Source: Nitrospinota bacterium (GTDB taxonomy: Bacteria; UBA8248). From it: a DNA stretch of 41,465 nt. How positions within the stretch are numbered: the stretch's first letter is position 1; the number at the start of each line of letters is the position of its first letter. The translations under genes and the position numbers were made by a program. The stretch is from NCBI GenBank assembly GCA_026706735.1, contig JAPOYD010000165.1, forward strand, positions 1 through 41,465. Reading direction: 5' to 3'. The notes beneath the pieces are model-generated. The model did no database searches and was not told the DNA's origin. It worked only from the letters and a program-made list of their open reading frames with translations. Below are positions 1-7,612 of this stretch, in pieces.

Positions 1-213
1 CCTACGAGGCGGTGCTGCTTTGTTCGTCATTCCGGCGCATGCCGGAATCCAGAACCGATAAGAACGGAGACACGGAGACTTCTGGTTTTCTTGATATGCT
101 GGTTCTATATGGCGGTGAAAGACAAAAACAAAAAGAGAAAACCTCTGGATTCCGGCTTTCGCCGGAATGACGGCAGTGGTCAATTCCCCTAAAAAGGGGG
201 CTTTTTCAACAAT
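1..213. repeat. Mosaic palindromic repeat island 1 (cut by the window edge)
   Basis: Two palindromic units face each other: one at 25-52 (TTCCGGC, a 4-base loop, GCCGGAA) and its inverted copy at 145-173. The island ends with the edge sequence CTTTTTCAACAA at 201-212, 22 bases before the first start codon. Positions 6-41 also match 28080-28112, so more than the hairpin is shared. No gene is visible in this stretch. The class resembles REP/MITE-like non-autonomous repeats, and no transposase is encoded here. Confidence 0.8.
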
Positions 214-234
214 CTCCCGAAGAGGGGCGCTCAA

Positions 235-1257
235 ATGCTGAACGGCGACGTCTTCGTTTTCGACAACGTGGTTCACATGTACGACCTCTCGGACGAGAAC
301 CTCGCCCGCCCGGACAGCTGGCTCGACCGCCTCTGGCACCTGCGGATCGGCAAGGGCAGACGCCCCAGAGGCCAGGAGGACATCTACGCGGGCGGAGACG
401 CAATCGGCGGGTTCGCCAGGAAATGGACCTGCGAGGAACTCGGCAAGCTGGTTTTCGAGGATTCCCAGACCGACATGGCGATGGCGCAGGCGGTCGTGCT
501 CTACGACGTCTACAAGGAGGGCTTCTCCCCCGTTCAGGCGCAATACGAATTCGCATGCGCGAATCCGGAGCGCGTTTTGTTCTGCGGCGGGGTGGACCCC
601 AAGTACCCGAGCGTCGAGGGCGCGCTCGAGGAACTGGAGCACCAGGTGACGGAGATGGGCGCGCGCTCGGTGAAATTCTACAACGCCCACATCGACGGAA
701 ACTCCTGGCGATGCGACGACCCCGAGCTCGCCTATCCGATATACGAGAAAGGGCGCGAACTGGGACTCAACGTGTTCCAGTACCACAAGGGCTTTCCCAT
801 CACCCGCGCACGACTGGAAGATTTGACGCCGCTCGACATCCAGCAGGCGGCCATGGATTTCCCCGACCTCACCTTCGCCATCCACCATCTGGCGCTTCCC
901 TACTTCGAGGAGTGCGTCTACATCGCGGCGCGCTTCGAGAACGTCGTGCTCGTCCTCTCGGGCACGATGCACCTGCCCCTCGTCGCGCCTTGGCAGTTCA
1001 AGGAATACATGGGCAGGCTGCTTCGGGACGTGGGTTCGGAGCGAATCCTCTGGGGCTCGGAAGCGCCCCTGCTCGGCAATCCCCAGCCCATGATCAAGTG
1101 GTTCTGGGAGATGGAGATCGACGAGGAATTACAGGAGCGCTACGGCTATCCCCCCATCACGGAAGGGGATAAGCGCAACATTCTGGGCGAAAACCAGGCC
1201 AGGCTCTTCGGAATCGACGTGGCGGCGAAGAAAAAAGAGCTCGGTCTGGTTGCTTGA
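235..1257 (+). CDS. Amidohydrolase family protein (PF04909-like metal-dependent hydrolase)
   Basis: A 340-residue TIM-barrel hydrolase of the amidohydrolase-2 type, a family that includes decarboxylases and hydrolases of aromatic ring-cleavage products. Landmarks visible are D10/H14 at the first strand, the lysine in VKFYNAH at about 147, H184 in QYHKG, H217-H218 in AIHH, and WGSEAP at 273-278. The last motif normally reads GSD, and here the acidic residue is Glu276. The C-terminal EELQERYGYPPIT is shared in style with the second amidohydrolase at 23211-24368. The start is an ATG preceded by GAAGAGG, which lies at the edge of repeat island 1. The gene probably belongs with the M24/VOC genes that follow, although repeat island 2 separates them. 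The substrate is unknown. Cytoplasmic, as there is no signal peptide. Confidence 0.85.
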   Translation: MLNGDVFVFDNVVHMYDLSDENLARPDSWLDRLWHLRIGKGRRPRGQEDIYAGGDAIGGFARKWTCEELGKLVFEDSQTDMAMAQAVVLYDVYKEGFSPVQAQYEFACANPERVLFCGGVDPKYPSVEGALEELEHQVTEMGARSVKFYNAHIDGNSWRCDDPELAYPIYEKGRELGLNVFQYHKGFPITRARLEDLTPLDIQQAAMDFPDLTFAIHHLALPYFEECVYIAARFENVVLVLSGTMHLPLVAPWQFKEYMGRLLRDVGSERILWGSEAPLLGNPQPMIKWFWEMEIDEELQERYGYPPITEGDKRNILGENQARLFGIDVAAKKKELGLVA

Positions 1258-1771
1258 AATCGCTGCGAACCGGGGTTGTTGAAAATCCCGGCCCCGCTCG
1301 TCATTCCCCTGCCCTGAAAACCAACCCCCCCTACCCCCCCCTTGACGGGGCTGTTGAAAAACCCCTGCAATCGGGATTATCAGCCGTCATTCCGGCGAAC
1401 GCCGGAATCCAGAGCGGACTGGAATGGAAGATATGCGGAAATATGGCGGTGCGGCGCAGGTGGCCGGGTTCGACAAACTCCGGTTCTCGCGTCGGTTCTG
1501 GATTCCGGCATTCGCCGGAATGACGAGCAAAGGCGAAAATCGGGCAGGTCCACCTCGGCGGGACTTTTTCAACAACCCCTTGACAGGGGGGTAAAAAAAG
1601 GCGATGTCCCCCCGTCAAGGAGGGTGCTCCTGCGGGGTCATGCCGGGCGGCGCGGCTTTCGATTTCACGGGGTTTCGGATTGACCCCCGCCGCTTCCTGA
1701 GCGAGGATGAGGAGAACAAAAGACAAACCATTTCAGATATCTGCTGAAATCATAAGATTGGAGGATTTTCC
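1258..1771. repeat. Mosaic palindromic repeat island 2 and leader of the M24 genes
   Basis: Edge sequences TTGTTGAAAA (about 1275) and CTGTTGAAAAACCCC (1351-1365) point inwards and are mirrored by ACTTTTTCAACAACCCC (1563-1579). Between them lie paired TTCCGGC hairpin units at 1385-1412 and 1498-1525. A GC-rich inverted repeat follows, with CTTGACAGGGGGG (about 1579-1591) pairing with CCCCCCGTCAAG (about 1608-1619). The remainder up to 1771 is the leader of the next gene. No coding sequence is supported. Confidence 0.8.
1730..1750. promoter_or_regulatory. Inverted repeat upstream of the M24 genes, possible operator
   Basis: ATTTCAG, 7 bases, CTGAAAT, with an internal 10-base palindrome CAGATATCTG at 1734-1743. 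It ends 21 bases before the start codon at 1772 and just ahead of the GGAGG ribosome site. Its position and symmetry fit a repressor site or a leader hairpin. No matching regulator gene is in the window. Confidence 0.35.
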
Positions 1772-2902
1772 ATGCAGCCACCCTACGACGGGGAAAAACT
1801 CGACCGTCTCATGCAGAACGCCGGCGTCGACCTCGTTCTGGCCAACTCGCGCGAGAACGTGCGCTATCTGTGCGGCGGCTATTACTATCATTTTCACGAG
1901 AGGTTCACATCCATGGGAAGCGGCCAGTACATCGCCCTGGCGGGCATCCCTTGTGGAGACGCCGGCAAATCGTTCCTGATCGGCGGGACCGGCGAGATCG
2001 GCCAGGCGAAAGACCAGAACCTCTGGATACCCGAACTCATCCCCTCGGGCAGATATCCGGCAGAAGCCGCCAAAGACGCCGCGCGCGCCATTACGGAGCG
2101 CGGACTGGGGAGCGGCGCCATCGCGGTGGAGGGCAATTTCCTGCCCGCCATCGCCAAGGATGCGCTCTTGAGCGAACTGCCTAACGCGACCTTCGTGGAG
2201 GCGCTGCCGATCCTGGAGGAGCTTCGCGCCATCAAGACGCCCGAGGAAATCGAACTCTACCGGCGCATCTCCCAGGCGGACGCGGAAGCCATCCGCGACG
2301 CTTTCGAGACGGCAAAACCCGGCGCCACGACGCGCGAAGTCGCCCACGCCGTGGAGCGGGGCATGACGGATAGGGGCCTCCACTTCCTGTGGGTCTTCGC
2401 CGCCGCGGGGCCGGGCATGCTGCGCGCTCCGTCCGAGAAGGTATGGGAGAAAGGAGAAGTGCTGCACCTCGACGCGGGCGGCTCGGAATCCGACTATCTG
2501 ACAGACATCTGCCGGATGGGGGTGCGGGGTGAGCCCACGCCTCTCGCGGACGAGCTCTACAAGGCGTGCCTGGGCACGCAGGATCACGTGCGCGCGGAGA
2601 TACGCGCAGGCGCCGTATGCGGCGACATCTACGAGAAGGGCTGGAGCTATCTCAAGAACACCGAGCACGGGGAATACGGCAACTTCATCATCCACGGCAT
2701 CGGCATGGTCTCGCACGAGCAGCCCTACTTCGGCCCCGGCATAGAGAGAGAACTCGAAGAAGGCATGGTCGTGTCCATCGAAACGGACATCCGGCATCCC
2801 GAGGTGGGCTACGTGAAGGTGGAAGACGCCGTGGCGGTGACGGCGGACGGCTACGAACCCCTCGGCGACCTGGGACGTGAGGACTGGGTGGTCGTCGATT
2901 GA
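1772..2902 (+). CDS. M24 family metallopeptidase (Xaa-Pro aminopeptidase/creatinase-like), copy 1
   Basis: A 376-residue protein with an N-terminal creatinase-type domain (about 1-150) and a C-terminal pita-bread catalytic domain (about 155-376). The five expected metal ligands are present: D234 in LHLDAGG, D245 in LTDICRMG, H308 in HGIGM, E337 in SIETD and E351 in VEDAV. A dinuclear-metal hydrolase acting on a C-N bond is expected, but the family also holds creatinases and non-peptidase lyases, so the substrate cannot be assigned. The ATG start has an ideal GGAGG site. The stop codon shares its last base with the start of the second copy, so the two are translationally coupled. Cytoplasmic. 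Confidence 0.88.
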   Translation: MQPPYDGEKLDRLMQNAGVDLVLANSRENVRYLCGGYYYHFHERFTSMGSGQYIALAGIPCGDAGKSFLIGGTGEIGQAKDQNLWIPELIPSGRYPAEAAKDAARAITERGLGSGAIAVEGNFLPAIAKDALLSELPNATFVEALPILEELRAIKTPEEIELYRRISQADAEAIRDAFETAKPGATTREVAHAVERGMTDRGLHFLWVFAAAGPGMLRAPSEKVWEKGEVLHLDAGGSESDYLTDICRMGVRGEPTPLADELYKACLGTQDHVRAEIRAGAVCGDIYEKGWSYLKNTEHGEYGNFIIHGIGMVSHEQPYFGPGIERELEEGMVVSIETDIRHPEVGYVKVEDAVAVTADGYEPLGDLGREDWVVVD

Positions 2903-4035
2903 TGCAGCCCACGTATGATGAGGAAAAACTCGCCCGCCTGATGGAAGAGGCGGGCGTCGACCTCATACTCGCGCACACGCCCCACAACATGCGCTACCTG
3001 ACGGGCGGCTACTACTTCCATTTCCGCGAAAGAGTGGCCGCCATCGGGCCGAGCCAGTACCTCCCCTTCGTGGGGATTCCCAAGAAAAACCCCGAAAACG
3101 CCTTTCAGGTGGCATGGCGCGTCGAGGCGGCTCCGCGAAACGAGGTGGACACCTGGATACCCGACGTCATCTACACGAAGGCGCGGGGCACCGTCGGCGC
3201 CTCCGAAACGGCCGCCGAGGCCATCAGGAAACGTGGACTCGATGAGGGAACCATCGCCGTCGAGCGCGCTTTCATGCCCGTGGATGCGATGGAAACGCTT
3301 GGGCGCGAATTACGCGCCGCGCGGTTCGTCGACTCCCTCGGGATTCTGGAAGAGCTGCGCGCCGTGAAGCGAGAGGATGAACTGGAGATATTCCGGCGCG
3401 CGGCCCGCGCGGATTCAGAAGCCATACAGGCCGGCTTTCAGGAGGGAGCGCGCGGCGTCACGACCCGGCGGATCGAGCAAAGGGTGGAAGAAGAAATGGT
3501 GCGGCGCGGGCTTCATTTCCACTACGCCTTCACGGCGGCGGGACCCGGCATGAGGCGCGAGCCTTCGGATAAAATCTGGGAGCGAGGAGAAATCCTCCAC
3601 ATCGACGCGGGCGGCTCGGAGGCGGGCTACATGTCCGACATCTGCCGGATGGGGGTGCGGGGCGAACCCTCCGCCCTGGCCGAGGAGTTGCGTAAAGCGT
3701 GTCTCCACGCGGTCGACGCCTGCCGGGGCGCCATCCGCGCCGGGGCGAGTTGCGCCTCGGTGCATGAACGGGGTCACCAGGCGTTTGCGGACACCGGCTT
3801 CGCCGATATGGGGATTTTCGAGGTGCACGGCATCGGGATGGTGCAGCAGGAACTCCCGCGCTTCGGCCCCGAGGTGGAGCGCGCGCTCGAGGCGGGCATG
3901 GTGGTTTCCGTGGAGTGCGACATCCGCCACGCGCAAGTCGGCCACGTGAAGATTGAAGACGCCGTCGCCGTCACCGAGGACGGCTGCGAGGGCCTGGGGG
4001 ACCTGGGCAGGGATTCCTGGGCCTGCATCGACTGA
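2902..4035 (+). CDS. M24 family metallopeptidase (Xaa-Pro aminopeptidase/creatinase-like), copy 2
   Basis: A 377-residue paralogue of the preceding gene, aligned along its whole length and sharing stretches such as SDICRMGVRGEP and AGMVVS. Metal ligands D235, D246, H309, E338 and E352 are all retained, so both copies look active. The ATG at 2902 overlaps the upstream TGA by one base (TGATG). It is preferred to the TTG three bases earlier because the N-termini then match (MQPTYDEEKL against MQPPYDGEKL). The least similar stretch is about residues 60-105, which includes part of the N-terminal domain and suggests different substrates or a hetero-oligomer. A VOC gene follows after 36 bases. Confidence 0.88.
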   Translation: MQPTYDEEKLARLMEEAGVDLILAHTPHNMRYLTGGYYFHFRERVAAIGPSQYLPFVGIPKKNPENAFQVAWRVEAAPRNEVDTWIPDVIYTKARGTVGASETAAEAIRKRGLDEGTIAVERAFMPVDAMETLGRELRAARFVDSLGILEELRAVKREDELEIFRRAARADSEAIQAGFQEGARGVTTRRIEQRVEEEMVRRGLHFHYAFTAAGPGMRREPSDKIWERGEILHIDAGGSEAGYMSDICRMGVRGEPSALAEELRKACLHAVDACRGAIRAGASCASVHERGHQAFADTGFADMGIFEVHGIGMVQQELPRFGPEVERALEAGMVVSVECDIRHAQVGHVKIEDAVAVTEDGCEGLGDLGRDSWACID

Positions 4036-4071
4036 TTATCATCGACTCATAGCAACGGAGGAGAAAGTCAC

Positions 4072-4656
4072 ATGCCGAGACCATCGGGGGGCTTCACGCG
4101 GCTTCAACACGCCGCCATCAAGGTGCACGACATCGAGGCGGCCAAGGATTTCTACGTCAACACGCTGGGCTTCACGATCTCGGAGATATTCGAGCCGGGC
4201 ACGGTGGGCGATTTTCCCTTCGGGCTTTGCTTCATGCGGTGCACGGAGCTTCACCACGACATGAACCTCATCTTCTGGCCCGAGGGCGAAGGCCCCGCCC
4301 CGCCCGAGGAGCGCTCCTTCTTCTCCCTGCAGACGGGTCTGCACCACATCGCGTTCGAGGTGGAGGACCGGGCGCAACTGGAAGCGTGGTCGTCTTATCT
4401 CGAAGAAAAAGAGGTCGAAATCTTCTGGGGGCCTTCCATCCACAGCCCCACGCACCCGGAGGGAGACGGCTTCTGGGGCGAGAACCACGCGCTCTACATC
4501 GCCGACCCGTCGGGCAACTGCATCGAGATATTCTGCGACATGGCCGTCATGGACCCCTACACGAACCGGGTGAACGAGGAGTGGTTCCGGGATCGCCTCT
4601 CGCGCGACGGCCACCCGCGCGACGCGGCGGCACCGCCGGAAGCCTGGAAGGCGTGA
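4072..4656 (+). CDS. VOC family protein (glyoxalase/extradiol dioxygenase-like)
   Basis: A 194-residue vicinal-oxygen-chelate protein. Two beta-alpha-beta-beta-beta modules are visible: LQHAAIKVHD at about 11-20 and GLHHIAFEVED at about 89-99. The metal-binding set H13, H92 and E152 (in NCIEIFCD) matches the 2-His-1-Glu arrangement of extradiol dioxygenases. It could be a ring-cleavage dioxygenase or another VOC enzyme; the sequence alone does not decide. The start ATG has GGAGG 10-12 bases upstream. It is the last gene of the amidohydrolase-M24-M24-VOC run and probably acts in the same catabolic route. Confidence 0.82.
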   Translation: MPRPSGGFTRLQHAAIKVHDIEAAKDFYVNTLGFTISEIFEPGTVGDFPFGLCFMRCTELHHDMNLIFWPEGEGPAPPEERSFFSLQTGLHHIAFEVEDRAQLEAWSSYLEEKEVEIFWGPSIHSPTHPEGDGFWGENHALYIADPSGNCIEIFCDMAVMDPYTNRVNEEWFRDRLSRDGHPRDAAAPPEAWKA

Positions 4657-5207
4657 GCGGATGAAGAAGGCGATATCGCCGGATGACCACGAAACCAATC
4701 AAGGAAAAGTAAAAAGGCAAGAACCGAGTCGCTGGATTCCGGATTCCCTCCCGCCCCATTCACGATCGACCAAATTCGTCGGGAAACGCTCCCGCTCTGG
4801 TCGCGTCAAACCCTCGTTCCTCTCTCGCGTTTGACCCGGCAATTGCCCGCATCTGGCGTCATGGCCCAAGTTTGTGCCGCGTCGACATTACGCCGCGATT
4901 CAGCCCATCGAACCGGGGCGGAATTTCCGTAAAATTCGATAAATTTAGATAAATTCACGGGGTATTTCGATAAATTTCCGGTAAATTTTTCCCGGGATAT
5001 GACGCCGCGGAATCCGGGCGCAGGGGAATTCTGCCATGATCCGCTGCGCCTTTCATGACAGCAAATGCGCGGATTTGCGAGGAGTTGCGGGGGCGAAATT
5101 CTACCGGTCGCGCTTCGCATGGGCGCGAGAGCCTGATTGAACGGGGTTTTCCAGGGAGAGCCGGGCATCGCGCGGCGCTTTAACGATGAATCGTAAGCAA
5201 TTGATAT
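4657..5207. other. Non-coding spacer between convergent genes
   Basis: 551 bases between the VOC gene (+) and the reductase gene (-). A remnant CTGGATTCCGG at about 4732 resembles one arm of the TTCCGGC repeats. The middle holds an AT-rich block at 4921-4990, listed separately. The open frame on the minus strand at 4806-5168 has no recognisable protein features and crosses this block, so it is not called. No clear terminator was found for either convergent gene. Confidence 0.6.
4921..4990 (-). repeat. AT-rich tandem-like repeat, copy 1 (inverted relative to 19508-19590)
   Basis: A strikingly AT-rich block in GC-rich surroundings, built of variants of an 11-base unit AATTTATCGAA. Read on the minus strand it contains CGTGAATTTATCTAA followed by a T-rich stretch and ATCGAA. 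This almost exactly matches 19542-19577 on the plus strand. Copy 1 core is 4935-4959. Confidence 0.65.
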
Positions 5208-6104
5208 TTAATTCGTTTCTCCCATGACAGGCATATTGATGGAACCCAGCAGCGCATGCACCACGGCGTTCAGGGGCGTGGGGATTCCGTGCCTGGCGCC
5301 GATGCGAACGACCGCCCCCGTCATGACGTCCGCCTCGATGCGCCGCCCGGCGCGCCTGTCGACGAGCATGGAGGTGGTGGCTTCGGGGTCTGCATCCTTC
5401 AAGCGCTCGATGGTTCGCTCGGCGACGTCATCGGCCAGTTCCGCGCCCTCCGCCCGGCCCACCAAGGCGCATTCACGCACGAGCCCGCGGCAAAGCTCGG
5501 CGATTTCCGGCTCGTGCAGCACGCCCCTGCCCTTGTCGGTCAGCGCGGTGGCGGGACCCGCGCCGATGTTGTTGCACAACTTCGCCCAGGAGGCCGTTGT
5601 GAAATCGGAAGTCGGCTTCACCGGAATGTCCGTGCCCTCATAGAGCGTCGCGAGAAATCGCGCGCCCCGGCCGTCTTCGGGTACGAGCGCGGCGCCTCCC
5701 TGCTGCACCACGTGGCCGGGAGCCCCCCTGTCCGCCGGACAATTCACCACGACCGGAACGACCTCGGCTCCTCGTACGTACGGCTCCACTCGCTCTCTGT
5801 GCTCCACGCCATTCTGCAACACGGCGATGATGGTATCGCCGCCCACGAGAGCTTCCAGCCAACCCGCTACATCGGGCACCTGATGCCCCTTCACCGCCAG
5901 GAGAACACAGTCAACAGGTCCTGACGCCGAAGGTGAGGTGGCGCACTTCACCGATGATTCGATGACGGTATCGGGTGTCTCCACCACGAGTTTATCTATG
6001 GACTTTCGCACACAAAGCGTCACATCGTGCCTGCGCGAACGACACAACCGGACCCCGAAAACGCCGCCGATGGCGCCGACCCCAAGCACGGCTACCTTGC
6101 TCAT
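5208..6104 (-). CDS. 2-dehydropantoate 2-reductase family protein (PanE/ApbA-like)
   Basis: A 298-residue NAD(P)H-dependent reductase of the ketopantoate reductase family. The N-terminal Rossmann motif GVGAIGG sits at 9-15. Residues at the positions of the Escherichia coli PanE catalytic and substrate-binding residues are visible: K72 in AVKGH, N98 in LQNGV, and K175 in SWAKLCNNIGAG. The C-terminal helical domain follows to residue 298. The start is the ATG at 6104, one codon after a TTG, with GGAG about 9 bases upstream. It lies 19 bases downstream of the AllH-like gene, so the two are probably one operon. True ketopantoate reduction (pantothenate synthesis) is possible, but many family members act on other 2-oxoacids, and no other pan genes are present here. 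Confidence 0.8.
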   Translation of the reverse strand: MSKVAVLGVGAIGGVFGVRLCRSRRHDVTLCVRKSIDKLVVETPDTVIESSVKCATSPSASGPVDCVLLAVKGHQVPDVAGWLEALVGGDTIIAVLQNGVEHRERVEPYVRGAEVVPVVVNCPADRGAPGHVVQQGGAALVPEDGRGARFLATLYEGTDIPVKPTSDFTTASWAKLCNNIGAGPATALTDKGRGVLHEPEIAELCRGLVRECALVGRAEGAELADDVAERTIERLKDADPEATTSMLVDRRAGRRIEADVMTGAVVRIGARHGIPTPLNAVVHALLGSINMPVMGETN

Positions 6105-6123
6105 CAATCACGCTCCAAGAAAT

Positions 6124-7050
6124 TCATACCAAAACCGGGTGTCCCTTTGATGTCACCAAGGCTCCAAATACGCACACAACGCCAGCCAGAGAATCCCAGC
6201 CCGAGGTATGCCCAAGCTTATCCAGCACGCGCAAAACGGAACCCAAACGCACCTGATCCGCCATCCCCACTGCCGAAATCGCTTCATGCAGGGCCTCTGC
6301 TCCCTGCCCTCTGGCCGCGCACTCCAAATGCGCGCGACTGATTTTATTCGTCCGATATTCGGCCTGATTCAGGATGACACCAGATATTTTTTCTGAAATT
6401 TCAAAATGCCCCAGAGCACGCAACGCTATCATCACACCACACCAAAAATCATCTCCTGACGGCGTGAGTCCCGGACCGAGACCTACGAGCCGGCGGGCGG
6501 CGGCGGGAATTTCATGATTCCCCTCCCCATTGAGCGAATACGAGAGCCAATGCCGGAAGTTCGATATTCCATTCCAGGAGATTGGACCAAATGCGTCCTT
6601 ATTTGAGATTTTCTCGCCACTCGCAACCTGCGCAATGAGCGGGGCCAAACCCTCCCGGGGGCCCGTTTCGGCTATCCATTGAAGGAGAACCGGGAGATTT
6701 TCGAGAAAATACTCCAAATCCCAGCCAGTAGGGAGTGGATCCGGCTTCCATTCTTCTGAGCGGGAAGTGTCGATTATCACCTTGGAGCCTAGATGAATAG
6801 AGCTATTTTGTAACCTGACAGAAGTTCCAACGTTTACGATTTCTGTGAAATCTTCATCATTGCAAAATTCACAAACCGCATTCAGAGGACCGGGCCCGAT
6901 ACCACGTTCCCCGATACACACGATCCGCCCAAATGTATTTTCCACATACAAACTTCTGCGGAACACACCGATGACCTTTGCTTCAACCGATGAAACAAGA
7001 AATTCTTTGGCGAATTCGCCAACAAGAACCACTCGGGAGATTTTCTTCAT
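6124..7050 (-). CDS. DUF2877/AllH family protein (oxamate carbamoyltransferase subunit-like)
   Basis: About 308 residues. The signature GLGPGLTPSGDDFWCG at 190-205 is characteristic of DUF2877, the family of AllH. AllH works with AllF and AllG as the oxamate carbamoyltransferase of anaerobic allantoin breakdown. Neither partner is in this window, so this copy is solitary and its role may differ. The start is placed at the ATG of MKKISRV, which has AGG about 8 bases upstream; an in-frame ATG pair 13-18 bases further upstream (7063-7068) lacks a ribosome site. A terminator separates it from the next gene upstream, and it is followed closely by the PanE-family gene. Base composition is poorer in GC than the first 5 kb. 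Confidence 0.72.
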   Translation of the reverse strand: MKKISRVVLVGEFAKEFLVSSVEAKVIGVFRRSLYVENTFGRIVCIGERGIGPGPLNAVCEFCNDEDFTEIVNVGTSVRLQNSSIHLGSKVIIDTSRSEEWKPDPLPTGWDLEYFLENLPVLLQWIAETGPREGLAPLIAQVASGEKISNKDAFGPISWNGISNFRHWLSYSLNGEGNHEIPAAARRLVGLGPGLTPSGDDFWCGVMIALRALGHFEISEKISGVILNQAEYRTNKISRAHLECAARGQGAEALHEAISAVGMADQVRLGSVLRVLDKLGHTSGWDSLAGVVCVFGALVTSKGHPVLV

Positions 7051-7098
7051 AAGGCAAACCTGCATCATGAAATAACAATTTCAGATCACAAAGAAAAT

Positions 7099-7124
7099 CC
7101 CCTCACCCAACAAAGAGTGAGGGG
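7099..7124 (-). terminator. Rho-independent terminator after the AAA/657-residue/111-residue genes
   Basis: Arms CCCCTCAC and GTGAGGGG (8 bp) around a 10-base loop, followed on the minus strand by ATTTTCTTT. It lies 19 bases beyond the stop of the 111-residue gene and before the AllH-like start, so it separates two minus-strand units. Confidence 0.7.
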
Positions 7125-7142
7125 GTATGAAACACACAATGC

Positions 7143-7478
7143 TTATCCGCAGCCAGGACCCCTGAGCTCTCTCGCCGCTACGTCAGATGGAACAAGCGTC
7201 TCGGCAAAATTCGGGTCCGTTTCTTGTTTTTCAATCAGTTCAGTTATTTGTGAGAGCAGCAATTCACGTTTCATCAATCCCAAACGGTATATGCCCATCG
7301 GATTAACAAGTTTCATATAGAAATGATTTCCAGCGTCATATTCTGTAGAGCACGCGGAAGGTTTTTGGGCGATGGAAAGAGGTCCCTCAAAAACATCTGC
7401 AAATCGGGAGAGGATTTCCTCATGATGTAAATCCGCCGGTATTTCGGGAAATCTGACTAAGAGCTCTTGGATAGTCAT
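7143..7478 (-). CDS. Hypothetical protein, 111 residues
   Basis: Not recognised as any family. It starts at ATG (MTIQELLVRF) with GGAG 8 bases upstream; an earlier GTG at 7484 is too close to that site. The N-terminal 30 residues look like an amphipathic helix (ELLVRFPEIP...). The middle is predicted to contain short strands (YDAGNHFYMKL), then a helix (LGLMKRELLLSQITELIEKQE). It ends in GPGCG, a flexible tail with a single terminal-region cysteine. Cysteine at about residue 43 is the only other one. There is no signal peptide or membrane segment. It follows the 657-residue gene by 134 bases and precedes the terminator, so it is the last gene of that unit. Confidence 0.6.
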   Translation of the reverse strand: MTIQELLVRFPEIPADLHHEEILSRFADVFEGPLSIAQKPSACSTEYDAGNHFYMKLVNPMGIYRLGLMKRELLLSQITELIEKQETDPNFAETLVPSDVAARELRGPGCG

Positions 7479-7612
7479 CGTCACAACTCCTTCATCAGTT
7501 GATCATTCAAATGGAACAACTCACTCATTTTAGCAGATATCGAGTAGCCCGGCTCCCTGCATTCTCATGCTGCGACACCAAAACGAATGAATCTCAAGAC
7601 AGCGCATTGGAA

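Noticed and set aside
4806-5168. 120-codon minus-strand frame in the spacer
   Set aside because: Runs through the AT-rich repeat, no recognisable features, no start signal.
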